From Oscillospiraceae bacterium Marseille-Q3528 (GTDB taxonomy: Bacteria; Bacillota; Clostridia; Lachnospirales; Lachnospiraceae): DNA of 64,000 bases. Below are positions 43,721 through 52,769 of the stretch, piece by piece. The notes under the pieces are model-generated. The model saw nothing but the letters and a program-made list of their open reading frames with translations. It did not search any database and was not told the DNA's origin. How positions within the stretch are numbered: the stretch's first letter is position 1; each line of letters begins with the position of its first letter. The translations under genes and the position numbers were made by a program. The DNA lies in assembly GCA_018223385.1 (NCBI GenBank), contig JAGTTR010000001.1, positions 1 through 64,000 of the forward strand. Reading direction: 5' to 3'.

Positions 43721-43840
43721 CTTATCTTCACTCCTTCTTTATTCCAAACCCCACAGGGATCCTGTTCGACTTCTATACTACCACATTCCCCTCCGTCAGA
43801 GTGAATTTCCATAAATTTTTCACAGGTTTGTCATAAAATT

Positions 43841-44713
43841 TTAAGAATTCTCCTTCTGTTTCGTCTTCTGGCGCTTCCGCCCCATGGCGATGATACACAG
43901 AGAAACGACTACCATCACCAATGCCAGCATCTGGGAAACCGCAAGACCGGTTCCGAAGAAAATCAGCTGATCCGTCCGCAGCCCCTCGATCCAGAAACGG
44001 CCAATGCCGTAAAGGAGCAGATACAGGCAGAACACTTCACCATGGAATTTCTTTTTCGGCGAATACCAGATAAGAAAAAGAAGCACACATAAATTCCACA
44101 GAGATTCATACAGGAAGGTGGGATGCACCTGAATATAATCAATACCGCCCACATTCATGATATGTGCCGCCAGATCTGCACTGATATCCGACCGGCGCAC
44201 CGCACTCACCGGCAGCTGCATAGCCAGAAGATTATCTGTATAACCGCCAAAAGCTTCCCGGTTGAAGAAATTACCCCAGCGTCCAACCACCTGTCCCAGT
44301 ATCAACCCCAGCCCAGCCGTATCCGTCAGCAAGCCAAAGGGCTGTTTTTTCACTTTGGCAAACACAAATACGGTGGCGATGGCTGTCAGCACACCACCGT
44401 AGATGGCCAGACCGCCGTTGCGGATATTGAAAATACTGAGCAAGTCATCCTTGTACATATCCCATGCAAATACCACATAATACACCCGGGCACCAATGAT
44501 AGAAAGCACCACAGCGATCATGGCCAGATCCAGATACATCTCCGGATCCTGACCGGTGCGTCTGGCCTGCCACTGCGCCAGCATCAAACCGCCGATGATG
44601 CCGATGCCAATGACGATGCCGTAATAGGCAATGGTAAAGCCGCCGATGGATATGTTTTTGCCCACATGCTCCAGGTAAATTCCCAGATGGGGAAAATTGA
44701 TATTCCAGTCCAT
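43841..44713 (-). CDS. lgt: Prolipoprotein diacylglyceryl transferase
   Basis: This 290-aa membrane enzyme transfers diacylglycerol from phosphatidylglycerol to the lipobox Cys of prolipoproteins. The signature GRWGNFFNREAFGG is near residue 143, with HPTFLYES and GRFWIEGLRTD downstream and seven membrane segments. The start at 44713 gives normal spacing from GAGAGGG; the ATG two codons earlier abuts it. It follows ychF closely and probably shares its transcript. Confidence 0.95.
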   Translation of the reverse strand: MDWNINFPHLGIYLEHVGKNISIGGFTIAYYGIVIGIGIIGGLMLAQWQARRTGQDPEMYLDLAMIAVVLSIIGARVYYVVFAWDMYKDDLLSIFNIRNGGLAIYGGVLTAIATVFVFAKVKKQPFGLLTDTAGLGLILGQVVGRWGNFFNREAFGGYTDNLLAMQLPVSAVRRSDISADLAAHIMNVGGIDYIQVHPTFLYESLWNLCVLLFLIWYSPKKKFHGEVFCLYLLLYGIGRFWIEGLRTDQLIFFGTGLAVSQMLALVMVVVSLCIIAMGRKRQKTKQKENS

Positions 44714-44726
44714 AGACATCCCTCTC

Positions 44727-45824
44727 TTATACGTTAAAGCGGAACAGGATCACATCTCCGTCTTTTACCACATAATCCTTGCCCTCCAGACGGACAAGTC
44801 CTTTCTCTCTGGCTGCCGCATATGCCTGACAATCCAGCAGATCCTTGTAATTCACCACCTCGGCCCGGATGAAGCCGCGCTCAAAATCGGTGTGGATCTT
44901 ACCGGCAGCCTGGGGCGCTTTCGTTCCGGCCTTGATGGTCCATGCTCTCGTCTCGTCCTCTCCGGAGGTCAGGAAGCTCAACAGCCCCAGCAGGTGATAG
45001 CTTGCCTTGATCAGTTTCTCCAGGCCGGACTCCTTCAGACCCAGATCCTCCAGGAACATGGCCTTCTCATCCTCCTCCAGCTGGGAGATCTCCTCCTCGA
45101 TCTGGGCGCAGATGACAAACACCTCACTGCCCTCGCTCGCTGCATACTCCCGCACCTGCTGTACATAGGCGTTGCTTGCACCGTCGTCCGCCAGATCATC
45201 CTCGGAAACGTTGGCCGCGTAGATCACCGGCTTGTAGGTCAGCAGATTATAGGAAGCGATCCATGCCTGCTCATCCTCATCGTCCACCTGCAGGCTTCTT
45301 GCCAGCTTGCCATCCTCCAGATGGGCTTTGATCCGCTCCAGGAAAGCCACTTCCTTGGCCAGCTCCTTGTCATTCTTGGCGCCTCTGGACGCTTTTGCGA
45401 TCCGGCGCTCCAGGATCTCCACGTCCGAGAAGATCAGCTCGAAGTTGATGGTCTCAATGTCCCGCAACGGGTTCACACTGCCGTCCACATGCACCACATT
45501 GCTGTCCTCAAAGCAGCGCACCACATGAACGATGGCGTCTACCTCACGAATATTGGACAGGAACTGGTTGCCCAGGCCCTCGCCCTTGGACGCGCCCTTT
45601 ACCAGACCGGCGATGTCCACAAACTCAATGGTGGCCGGTGTCACCTTCTTGGAATGATACATGTCGCCCAGCAGACGGAGACGCTCATCCGGCACTGCCA
45701 CGATACCGATGTTCGGGTCGATGGTACAGAACGGATAGTTGGCAGACTCCGCACCCGCCTTGGTCAGAGAGTTGAAAAGTGTACTTTTGCCGACATTCGG
45801 CAGACCGACGATACCTAATTTCAT
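44727..45824 (-). CDS. ychF: Redox-regulated ATPase YchF
   Basis: This 365-aa OBG-family P-loop protein prefers ATP over GTP. G1 is [11 protein letters not shown] at residues 7-17; the [20 protein letters not shown] region and a coiled-coil arm follow, and the TGS-like C-terminus includes [14 protein letters not shown]. It interacts with ribosomes and regulates stress responses. Its immediate upstream DNA is the prophage end, so its native promoter may have been displaced or recreated by the insertion. Confidence 0.97.
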   Translation of the reverse strand: MKLGIVGLPNVGKSTLFNSLTKAGAESANYPFCTIDPNIGIVAVPDERLRLLGDMYHSKKVTPATIEFVDIAGLVKGASKGEGLGNQFLSNIREVDAIVHVVRCFEDSNVVHVDGSVNPLRDIETINFELIFSDVEILERRIAKASRGAKNDKELAKEVAFLERIKAHLEDGKLARSLQVDDEDEQAWIASYNLLTYKPVIYAANVSEDDLADDGASNAYVQQVREYAASEGSEVFVICAQIEEEISQLEEDEKAMFLEDLGLKESGLEKLIKASYHLLGLLSFLTSGEDETRAWTIKAGTKAPQAAGKIHTDFERGFIRAEVVNYKDLLDCQAYAAAREKGLVRLEGKDYVVKDGDVILFRFNV

Positions 45825-45937
45825 TTTTTATATTTCCTCCTAAAAATCCTTTATTTTACTGCACTTTCAGCCATTCGAAAAATTTACTGTACCAATTACT
45901 GTACCAATTTTTTTCTGAAAGTACAAAAATGATTATT
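45825..45937. other. Prophage/host junction region (candidate attachment site)
   Basis: This AT-rich gap separates ychF from the integrase. It has a perfect tandem 12-bp repeat, TTACTGTACCAA twice (45884-45907), enclosed by inverted arms ACTTTCAG (45863-45870) and CTGAAAGT (45915-45922). Such paired sites next to an integrase gene fit integrase binding sites and an attachment core, but the other prophage end is outside the window, so att cannot be defined. Confidence 0.45.
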
Positions 45938-47068
45938 TTAGCCTATTTTTAGAGCCTCTGCCACGAGATCCATTTCTTTCAATTTTTCGTCTTCTGTGAT
46001 GTGTACGTATAAATTCATTGTTATGCCAATATTAGAATGACCGAGAATTTTTTGAAGCGTCTTCGGCAACATTCCAGCCTCAATACATCTGGTTGCAAAT
46101 GTGTGCCTCAAAACATGCATGGAAAAACGTTTAATTCCGGCCTTATCACAAATTTTAAAAAGGGCAGTATCATATGTGCTGTTTTTTACAGGCTCTCCTT
46201 TTTTGCAAAGGAACACTTGATCTTTCCATTTCATATTGACAACTTTGATTTTTTTATTCTTCTCCTTCTGGGATTTCAGTATTCTGATTGCCTCCTCCGT
46301 GAGCGGAATTGTGCGATATCCAGATGAACTCTTCGGTGGGCCGGTTCTCCAATCTCCAACCTTGTATCTATATTCCATGGTTCTAGATATGGTGACCTTC
46401 CTATTTTCAAAATCAACATCACCCCACCTTAGCCCAACCAGTTCTCCGGTGCGCAACCCTGTCTGGAGAATAAATCTGTACTGATTCTCATAGCTCTGTC
46501 CGGTGGCAAACTCTAAAAATCTTTTCTGTATTTCTATAGAAAGAGCCTCTTTCTTTTCCGACGGTTTCCCGACATCACTTTTAACAGACTTTTTGCAGGG
46601 GTTGTTTGCAATAATGTCATTTTCCTTTGCGAATTCAAGCATGTTATACAGCGTGACTCTCGTCTGATAAATAGTTGTTGTCTTATAGCCCTGATCGGCC
46701 ATATCAAGAAAAATCTTCTGGCAATGCAGAGGTTTTATCTCTGTGAGAAGTTTTTTCCCTATTACATCCTTAATGTTTTTTTCATAACGTTCGGAGTAAT
46801 TTCTTACTGTGTTTGGACGTACAGTTTTTCTCTTTATATCAATCCAATATTCATACCACGCATCCGTGATTACATCGGAAGCATTGGCCAGATCGCTATG
46901 TTCGTCAATGTAGCTTGCGTCAGCAATCCACTTCCTACATTCCTGCAGCTTCTTGAACCTTTTCGTCTTTCTGCGTCCGAACCTATCTGTAAATCTGGCA
47001 ACGTATAGCCCATCTGATTGCTGAGAGATTCCAATTCCAAGCTCTTTCCCTCTTAAGTCTTTCCCCAT
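45938..47068 (-). CDS. Tyrosine-type phage integrase
   Basis: This 376-aa site-specific recombinase has an N-terminal AP2-like arm-binding region (GLYVARFTDRFGRRKTKRFK), a core-binding SAM-like domain (~70-160) and a catalytic domain with Arg in TGLRTGELVGLRW, HVLRHTFATR, the His of LGHSN and the nucleophile Tyr in MNLYVHI. All catalytic residues are present. It lies at the prophage end beside ychF. Confidence 0.96.
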   Translation of the reverse strand: MGKDLRGKELGIGISQQSDGLYVARFTDRFGRRKTKRFKKLQECRKWIADASYIDEHSDLANASDVITDAWYEYWIDIKRKTVRPNTVRNYSERYEKNIKDVIGKKLLTEIKPLHCQKIFLDMADQGYKTTTIYQTRVTLYNMLEFAKENDIIANNPCKKSVKSDVGKPSEKKEALSIEIQKRFLEFATGQSYENQYRFILQTGLRTGELVGLRWGDVDFENRKVTISRTMEYRYKVGDWRTGPPKSSSGYRTIPLTEEAIRILKSQKEKNKKIKVVNMKWKDQVFLCKKGEPVKNSTYDTALFKICDKAGIKRFSMHVLRHTFATRCIEAGMLPKTLQKILGHSNIGITMNLYVHITEDEKLKEMDLVAEALKIG

Positions 47069-47095
47069 ACTTGCGCCGCTCCTTTCTTTATGAGA

Positions 47096-47139
47096 AAAGC
47101 CTTATGCAATTTAAAATAATATCACATAAGGCTTTAAAA
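47096..47139 (-). terminator. Hairpin after the excisionase gene
   Basis: AAAGCCTTATG (47096-47106) and CATAAGGCTTT (47125-47135) form a perfect 11-bp stem. On the minus strand it is followed by TTTT, so it may end the early transcript before the integrase gene. Confidence 0.6.
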
Positions 47140-47141
47140 GT

Positions 47142-47537
47142 CTACAATTCGGTGCTTCCTGAAATATATCTCTCGAACTCTTTTCTCTTTATCAGTCTCT
47201 TTTTCCCAACAAATATTACGAAATCGCACCTTGGACTGTTCGAAATTTCTCGGATTTTATTGATCCCTATATTACTGTACTCAGCAGCTTCCTCCAAGGT
47301 TAAGGCTGCTTTTTCCCATATCGGAACTTTACACGGCATATTATCATCTCCTATCTTTTCTTTCATGCACTTTATACGCCTGCACAAGGTTGATATCGGA
47401 AAAAATGTTTTCGCTGATATTTCTTCCAGGCTCTTGCCTTTACAAAGCATCAAAAATATTTTTTCCTCATCTTCTGTAAAATTAGACCTTTCTATGATAC
47501 ATTCAACTTCCGGCTTATTCAGTTTTGAAAACCTCAT
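47142..47537 (-). CDS. HTH protein fused to Tn916-type excisionase
   Basis: This 131-aa protein has two modules. Residues 1-62 (FTEDEEKIFLMLCKGKSLEE and the following helix) resemble the region-4-like helix-turn-helix proteins found as separate small genes in Clostridial phages. Residues 67-131 (VPIWEKAALTLEEAAEYSNI to the end) match the winged-helix Xis of Tn916. GGAGG precedes the start at 47537. Inside the gene, AGGAG precedes a second ATG at 47339 that would give a 65-aa Xis alone, close to the 67-aa length of Tn916 Xis. Confidence 0.8.
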   Translation of the reverse strand: MRFSKLNKPEVECIIERSNFTEDEEKIFLMLCKGKSLEEISAKTFFPISTLCRRIKCMKEKIGDDNMPCKVPIWEKAALTLEEAAEYSNIGINKIREISNSPRCDFVIFVGKKRLIKRKEFERYISGSTEL

Positions 47538-47597
47538 AAGCCAACCTCCGTTAATAGCATATGACTTTATACAACAGACTATTCCAAAATTCATTTT

Positions 47598-48128
47598 TTA
47601 ATCCAGCATTTTTATTGAAGAACCATCTGAATTATCCATTAACTTTTGGAGCTTGTCTGGCAGAATGGAAATGCTGGATTTTCTGCTCAGCTCCGCCCTG
47701 TACGTCTTAATAAAATTTGACTGAATCACATTTTCTACTGACCCCACATCTGTTTGCGCCCAGTTTCTAAGGTTTTCTGGGCTTCCGACAGCTTTCTGGA
47801 CAATTTCCGGAAGTTTCTCAAATTCCTCCACGGCACCATACGTTCCGTTTCTGAGAGCATTGCTCACAAGCGCCCAGGCTTCCATCTCGTTTAATTCCTT
47901 TTTGTTCCGAATCATTCCTATTTTAGAAACCAGTTGCCCGATACTCGGCGCAAATCCGCTTACATCGGAAAGTATGTATGCTTTCAGCGCAACAGAAACA
48001 TCCTTATAGGAATAATCTGATAGAATCATTGCCCAGGCATCCACCGTCTCCGAAAGATCGTTTGGTCTGAAATTCGAGTAACTAGCGCACATAATTCTAA
48101 TGATTTTTACAGTTTCTTCTCTTGTCAA
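47598..48128 (-). CDS. Phage replicative helicase loader/inhibitor
   Basis: This 176-aa helical protein resembles the G39P-type loader/inhibitor family that brings the DnaB-type helicase to the phage origin (DLSETVDAWAMILSDYSYKD and ILSDVSGFAPSIGQLVSKI are typical). It lies directly after the replisome organiser gene, the usual order. The start appears to be TTG at 48128. Confidence 0.75.
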   Translation of the reverse strand: MTREETVKIIRIMCASYSNFRPNDLSETVDAWAMILSDYSYKDVSVALKAYILSDVSGFAPSIGQLVSKIGMIRNKKELNEMEAWALVSNALRNGTYGAVEEFEKLPEIVQKAVGSPENLRNWAQTDVGSVENVIQSNFIKTYRAELSRKSSISILPDKLQKLMDNSDGSSIKMLD

Positions 48129-48141
48129 AAAATCACCCCAC

Positions 48142-48855
48142 TTATACGGTATTCCAGTCGGTTTTCCCTTGATCCTGCTTATTCGGGTACGGAGAATCCT
48201 TTTTTAATTCATAAACATCTTGCCAGCAATGGTCCGTAGACTGATTTATAATCTTTACTGCAAGCTCATTGTCACCCCCTGACAAACGTTGTATCTTGTT
48301 CATCATCCTCGTTAATGCCTGCTTTGTAGCCAACGGCCTTTTGATCTTTTTCCTCATCAAAAGAAACTCTTGAAAAGCCTCCTCTAGTAAGCTATCGTTT
48401 GGATAATATGGCAATTTTCTTTTTTCTATATCCTCTTCATTTTTTTTGCTTTCTTTTCTCTTCTTTTCTTTTTTTACCGAATCAGGAATACATCTAATTT
48501 CCATTTTACTTTCATCAAGAGTATAGGCTTTATTTTTTTTAATCCCAAGCATAGACTTTTCTTCTACGTAATCGCTGGGCTTGTACCTGTCGCTCTGAAT
48601 ATAGTTATGCATCTTCCAATGCTTAATAACCGCAATTCCGCTGTCAAACAATATAACAAACGACTTGGCTATCAACAATTTAAAATCGTCGTCAGCAGCG
48701 CCACACATTTTCTGGATTTTTTTTGGATTGTTCACAAATCCATCATCGTCAGCATTCATTGCCAAATGAAAATACAGCATCTGCGTACTGCTTGGCATGT
48801 CTAAAAATGCATCGCTTTCTGTTATTTTTCTCGTAAACATACGGCGTTCTCCCAT
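48142..48855 (-). CDS. Phage replisome organiser (origin-binding)
   Basis: This 237-aa protein begins MFTRKITESDAFLDMPSSTQ, the usual N-terminus of phage replisome organisers, with a winged-helix-like domain (~1-100), a Lys/Glu-rich linker (~125-145), and a C-terminal helical domain (FQEFLLMRKKIKRPLATKQA) that may contact the helicase loader encoded next. The phage origin is often inside this type of gene; I saw no clear iteron. Confidence 0.75.
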   Translation of the reverse strand: MGERRMFTRKITESDAFLDMPSSTQMLYFHLAMNADDDGFVNNPKKIQKMCGAADDDFKLLIAKSFVILFDSGIAVIKHWKMHNYIQSDRYKPSDYVEEKSMLGIKKNKAYTLDESKMEIRCIPDSVKKEKKRKESKKNEEDIEKRKLPYYPNDSLLEEAFQEFLLMRKKIKRPLATKQALTRMMNKIQRLSGGDNELAVKIINQSTDHCWQDVYELKKDSPYPNKQDQGKTDWNTV

Positions 48856-48892
48856 ACTTATGCTCCAATCAATTTCAACTTCCGTTTTTGAT

Positions 48893-49150
48893 CTAACGCT
48901 TTAAGGGATTTTTTCTCCTATATTTCAAGTATTTTTCATGAATATCGTCCCACTCCCTTAAAATCGAATCATCAACTCTACCCTTCTTTTCTCGTGCCTT
49001 CTCTTCCTCCATTAACATTTTATCCAATTCTTCGGCATTCACATGCATTACTCGCGCCATGGTTTCCACGCTTTTCCCTGCATCGATCATGGAACGAAAA
49101 ATTCTTTTCTTTGCATTCTCAATGGATTCTTTACTAGAATTATAAACCAT
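48893..49150 (-). CDS. Hypothetical prophage protein (85 aa)
   Basis: A short charged helical protein (SIENAKKRIFRSMIDAGKSV; VMHVNAEELDKMLMEEEKAR). The MIDAGKSVETMARVMHVNAEE stretch could be a helix-turn-helix, but no family is recognised. The ATG at 49150 is preceded by GAGGGTG. Confidence 0.6.
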   Translation of the reverse strand: MVYNSSKESIENAKKRIFRSMIDAGKSVETMARVMHVNAEELDKMLMEEEKAREKKGRVDDSILREWDDIHEKYLKYRRKNPLKR

Positions 49151-49168
49151 CAATCCACAACACCCTCT

Positions 49169-49756
49169 TTATTTATATGTTTGCTCATCAATCAAATACA
49201 TAAATTTTCTGAGCTGCTTTTCAGAAACTTTGTTCCCCTGCTTCTCTGATTTCAAGCGAATTTCCAAGTGTTTTTCTGTAATGGACGACAATTCCCTTGC
49301 AAGGCTTTTCTTTCCCTGCAGTATCCCCTCTCGATATCCCTTCGCCGGTCTGTAATCATCAATCTGTGCCTTTCCTTCTCCCTGGGATCCAGAAGTTTTG
49401 TTGCGAAGCTGAAACCCCATATCCGCATATTTTTTAATCCAATACTGTTCTTGCGCATCCAAAGTATCATTCGGATACGAATAGTAATCCACAGTCCATC
49501 CATACGGATTTTCTATTGAATAAAGCCCATGCTTTTTCAATGAAAGGTCTATATGCTGATACCCGGCAAGATGCTGCGCAAGCCGTGTAAGAATGTGTAT
49601 TGCCTGACCTATGTATGCGTATCGAAAACCGTTTTCATCTTCTCTCGTCAGAATATATATTCCGCTCCCGTCATCCAATTCTGAATTTACGTTCAGAAAT
49701 TTTTCTTTATTCTTCTTTTCTATGACTTTTGCCTGTCTGAATTTATTGTAATCCAA
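49169..49756 (-). CDS. GIY-YIG endonuclease domain protein
   Basis: This 195-aa protein contains GIYILTREDENGFRYAYIGQ followed by the Arg-bearing ILTRLAQHL, the GIY-YIG nuclease core, with a second half that is Lys-rich and may bind DNA. The start is taken as TTG 49756 (MDYNKFRQAKV), with GAGGTG overlapping the upstream stop codon; the frame is open further upstream but overlaps the previous gene. It could be a phage-encoded nuclease or homing enzyme. Confidence 0.75.
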   Translation of the reverse strand: MDYNKFRQAKVIEKKNKEKFLNVNSELDDGSGIYILTREDENGFRYAYIGQAIHILTRLAQHLAGYQHIDLSLKKHGLYSIENPYGWTVDYYSYPNDTLDAQEQYWIKKYADMGFQLRNKTSGSQGEGKAQIDDYRPAKGYREGILQGKKSLARELSSITEKHLEIRLKSEKQGNKVSEKQLRKFMYLIDEQTYK

Positions 49757-49760
49757 ATAA

Positions 49761-50351
49761 TCACCTCTCTGGTTTCTCACAACGCTCAAATTGGATAACC
49801 CATACCCATGGATTTGCAGCCCACCCATAACGGTCAAAGTCGGACTTTTTAATGGTGTGGTCCCAAGTATACGCGAATCCAAGTGCTGTTGATGTATAAT
49901 CGGTGAATCCTTCCGCTTCTGCTTCATTATCAGTAATATCCTGCAACCGTTCTACCCTGACATTTGTCACCCTTAGCCAGATACGCGCCGCTTCTTTCGG
50001 CATGTGGATGGATGGCGACCAGCCCATTCCTTTATATCCCTCCGGTCTTAAATCCCCGTCTGCTTTATAATAATAAGGTTTTGCCACCTCATTATCCGGA
50101 TCCCAATCCCATGTTTCCCGAACATACAGGATATCTCCCGGCTTGTACGGCGGAAACAGCGGATTTTCGAACATTCTCTCATCTTCGTCATATTCATATA
50201 CCCCAGTGAATGAGCCGTCCGGGCTTTTCGTTACATAGAACCCGCAAGCGTCTTTTCGTCTGGTTTTCACAATCCGCCGGGTGCAGGTCTTCCGCCCGTC
50301 CAGAATTGCCCGTACCATCTCTGTGTTGAACAAGATAGGTTTAATCGTCAT
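49761..50351 (-). CDS. ASCH-like phage protein
   Basis: This 196-aa protein has the pattern of ASCH/PUA-like proteins: a KPILFNTEMVRAILDGRKTCTRR start, GDILYVRETW in the middle and WVWVIQFERC at the end. Close relatives in phages are often called morphogenesis proteins without evidence; ASCH domains bind RNA or nucleotides. It overlaps the upstream 75-aa gene by 11 bp. Confidence 0.7.
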   Translation of the reverse strand: MTIKPILFNTEMVRAILDGRKTCTRRIVKTRRKDACGFYVTKSPDGSFTGVYEYDEDERMFENPLFPPYKPGDILYVRETWDWDPDNEVAKPYYYKADGDLRPEGYKGMGWSPSIHMPKEAARIWLRVTNVRVERLQDITDNEAEAEGFTDYTSTALGFAYTWDHTIKKSDFDRYGWAANPWVWVIQFERCEKPER

Positions 50352-50568
50352 CTTCCGCTTTCCCTCCTCTCATCTGCATAAGTGGACACCTGTTGCATTT
50401 GCTGTTATCCACAGCGTTACCATACGCGGATCTCAGTGTCTTATAGTTATGATCCGCGATGTGTAATAGTTCAATCAGTTCCGTTTTCTTCATCGCTCCC
50501 AAGGTAGCATCTGTCGGAAGTGGTTTTCCTGTTGCCCCTTCGCCAAACCCTATAAAATCAGTCATCAT
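50341..50568 (-). CDS. Hypothetical prophage protein (75 aa)
   Basis: A small protein with a helical centre (KKTELIELLHIADHNYKTLR) and a CNRC pair near the C-terminus. It overlaps both neighbours by about 11 bp. A second ATG at 50565 is an equally good start. Function unknown. Confidence 0.6.
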   Translation of the reverse strand: MMTDFIGFGEGATGKPLPTDATLGAMKKTELIELLHIADHNYKTLRSAYGNAVDNSKCNRCPLMQMRGGKAEDDD

Positions 50569-50992
50569 CCACCTCTCTTATCATTTTTAGGTAGTCATTT
50601 ATTGTGATCTGGTTCGGATCATCTCCAACCCACCAGCGCATGACATGCTCGCCATCTATCCAGTTCTTTCTGTCCGATTTCAGGCCGTCTGCTTTTCTTT
50701 TTTCCAACATCCGGTCAAAGGCCCTTATGTAAGCCTCTTTGTATTTTGGATACCTTACAAAATCGGCTTTCATTTGTTTTTCGCCAGCTAACGGGCAGCC
50801 GATGCAGCCAATCCTATTATTCCCGCACTGATAAAGTGGATTTGATTCGCAACCATAATGGTGCAAAAATTCCCACACATCTTTGTTTGTCCAGTCCACG
50901 ATCGGATTTATCGTTGTGTTTGTTGTCCGGTAGCAATACTCCACAAATCTCCTCTCTTTTGCGTTGTCTGTACTTAATACCACCCCTCCCAT
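50558..50992 (-). pseudogene. PAPS reductase-like protein, C-terminal part (frameshifted)
   Basis: This 144-aa frame begins MGGVVLSTDNAKERRFVEYC and continues with NPIVDWTNKDVWEFL and the GCIGCPLAG cysteines. It is the second half of the same family as the upstream frame at 50974-51459; together they make a normal ~300-aa phage PAPS-reductase/adenine-nucleotide alpha-hydrolase protein. The two frames overlap by 19 bp at ACACCATGGGAGGGG and are shifted by one base. A true single-base deletion, a sequencing error and a programmed shift are all possible. Confidence 0.75.
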
Positions 50993-51459
50993 GGTGTTGA
51001 CTGAAAATTTACTTCGTCATCCTTTAGCTTCTTTTGCATCGTCTTTTCTTTGCCGATAACTCTTACGATTCCAGCATTCTCTTTTCTTTTTCTGCTTTCG
51101 TCCCACCTAACACCTGTGATCTTGAGCCGCCCTTCTCCGCCGCGTTCTTTGAGTACTTCGCAGCAGTATCGCGCAATTCTGGTTGGAGGCATCCTCTTTT
51201 TCACAATCAGCTGCCACATAGATTCTTTCGGGTATTCGATGTTTTCCTTTCCGATCGTCTCCCGGACGTATCGCACGGTCTCCGGCGCGTCCACGGTCGT
51301 CAGATTATGCTTGCATTCGTGCTTTACACCCGCCAGCTGCGCAAGAATCCTGATGGCGTCACTATCTTTTCCACCGGAATAGCACAAATAATAGGGTTCT
51401 TCCTCCGGCTCAAATGACCGGAGGTATTGTATTGCCCGTTTTTCTTTTTCAATGTCCAT
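50974..51459 (-). pseudogene. PAPS reductase-like protein, N-terminal part (frameshifted)
   Basis: This 161-aa frame carries the PP-loop YLCYSGGKDSDAIRILAQL near residue 25 and ARYCCEVLKERGG, and ends at STPWEGWY just after the shift point. Homologues read from the NFQSTP segment directly into GGVVLSTDN, which here is in the next frame. In phages such proteins may modify DNA or nucleosides rather than reduce sulfate. Confidence 0.75.
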
Positions 51460-51474
51460 TTTCAGATTCCGTCC

Positions 51475-51738
51475 TTACTGCCCGAATAATTCCATGTTAA
51501 TTTCTTTCGCCATTCCTCTGATCTCCATTGCAAGATCTTCGTTTATTTGGGCATTCTCCATCATATTGTCCGGTGTCCCAACCTCCGCATGTTCCTTGCC
51601 GCCGCTCCCGCTGACTGTAAGGTAAATGGATCTCAATATGTTTCTTACTTCTAAAAGGCATTCTCTCGTCGCTTTTTCGTAATCAGCAACGCACCTTCTG
51701 GGTTCCGCTTCCACTTTGCAACATTCGTTATTGTTCAT
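51475..51738 (-). CDS. Hypothetical prophage protein (87 aa)
   Basis: A small protein (MNNNECCKVEAEPRRCVADY) with a helical core. The start follows AGGAGG at the proper distance; it overlaps the upstream gene by 11 bp. No family recognised. Confidence 0.65.
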   Translation of the reverse strand: MNNNECCKVEAEPRRCVADYEKATRECLLEVRNILRSIYLTVSGSGGKEHAEVGTPDNMMENAQINEDLAMEIRGMAKEINMELFGQ

Positions 51739-52078
51739 TTCTTTCCTCCTCGTTTTCAAACTCCATTCCCAACTTCCGCATGACATCCAGCCCGATCTCA
51801 TCCACAAACGCCTGATTCAACAGGCGGAAGTATTCTGGATCGTTCTTGACATACTTCATGCTCGGCTTCAAAAAGTTGATAAACCTCTTGATTCCTGCTG
51901 CCTTGCAGTTAAACTGCCTGTACAGATAGTCACAGCTGATAAGTGTAAAGCAGGCAAATGCTCTCATGATGTTTTGCTCATCATCTTCTTTTCTTCGTTC
52001 CCTGTACTCAGGGCTGTCTATGATCTGTTTCGTGAGCTTTGCCAGCTGTGCTTTTCTCATCATTTGTTTGTTGTTCAT
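51728..52078 (-). CDS. Hypothetical prophage protein (116 aa)
   Basis: A charged helical protein with a DYLYRQFNCKAAGIKRFINF segment. GGGAGGAG precedes its ATG. It overlaps the methyltransferase C-terminal frame by 71 bp, so both are read from the same message in different frames. Function unknown. Confidence 0.65.
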   Translation of the reverse strand: MNNKQMMRKAQLAKLTKQIIDSPEYRERRKEDDEQNIMRAFACFTLISCDYLYRQFNCKAAGIKRFINFLKPSMKYVKNDPEYFRLLNQAFVDEIGLDVMRKLGMEFENEEERNEQ

Positions 52079-52769
52079 TTCTCCTCCCTATTCCAAGGTT
52101 TTTAAACATTTCGCACATAACATCAACAACTATGCTGTTCCCAAATTGTTTGTATAGTTGTGAGTTGCTGTTTACTTCTGCCATTTTTGTTATATCCTCG
52201 TCCGATACACCCATCAGTCTGCCGCATTCTCTCGGCGTCAGCTTCCTTATGCGGTATTGTGTCTCGATGCACATAATTTCCTGGTTTTGAGCAGTTAGTG
52301 TTGGGGCGGTGTTTCCGTTGTCTTGTACTCTTCCTCTCCTTGTCCTGCTACCCGGAAAGCTCGCATCAAAGCAACCGCCTATTTCGCATTCTATCGCCCC
52401 GGCGCTTGTGGCTTGCTTTATTTTTACAATTTCAAGCAATTCGTTGTCTTTCTGCACCGTAGTAATTGTTCCGTCTTGTCTTGGTGCCAATTCTGTCATA
52501 TTGCGCCTACTTTCTCGTATTTCTCCATTCTCATAAGCCTTACGGATTAATTTCCCGTATTCGGTTCTTTTCGGTGTTAAGATTTGACTTTCCAGAACAA
52601 GATTGTCTTTTTGTACACTTGTAAGACATCCGCTTATTCCCTGTGCGTTTGGTTCAAGTCTTTGTTCCGTTGGTAGTCCCGGGGTTCTATCCGTTGGTCT
52701 GTCAGGATTTCTTCCGCACATTCTGACCATTATCTTCGGCTCCTGATTCCCGCCTTGCATCGTGCTCAA
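52008..52769 (-). pseudogene. Cytosine-5 DNA methyltransferase, C-terminal frame (motifs IX-X)
   Basis: This frame has the end of a C5-cytosine methyltransferase: RIRKLTPRECGRLMGVSDED (motif IX) and QLYKQFGNSIVVDVM (motif X). Before them are repeated units such as GCLTSVQKDNLVLE, GTITTVQKDNELLE and APTLTAQNQEIMCIE. In frame immediately before the first shown codon is ASPTLSTMQGGNQEPKIM; the frame is separated from 52766-52966 by a run of seven G, where eight would join them. It has no ribosome-binding site of its own, so it is a broken part of the preceding gene unless the tract slips. Confidence 0.7.

Noticed and set aside
45884..45907. Start of a CRISPR array
   Set aside because: Only two direct copies of 12 bp without spacers; better explained as integrase-related sites.
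45825..45937. Integration of the prophage into a tRNA gene
   Set aside because: No tRNA sequence or cloverleaf is present next to the integrase; the neighbour is ychF.
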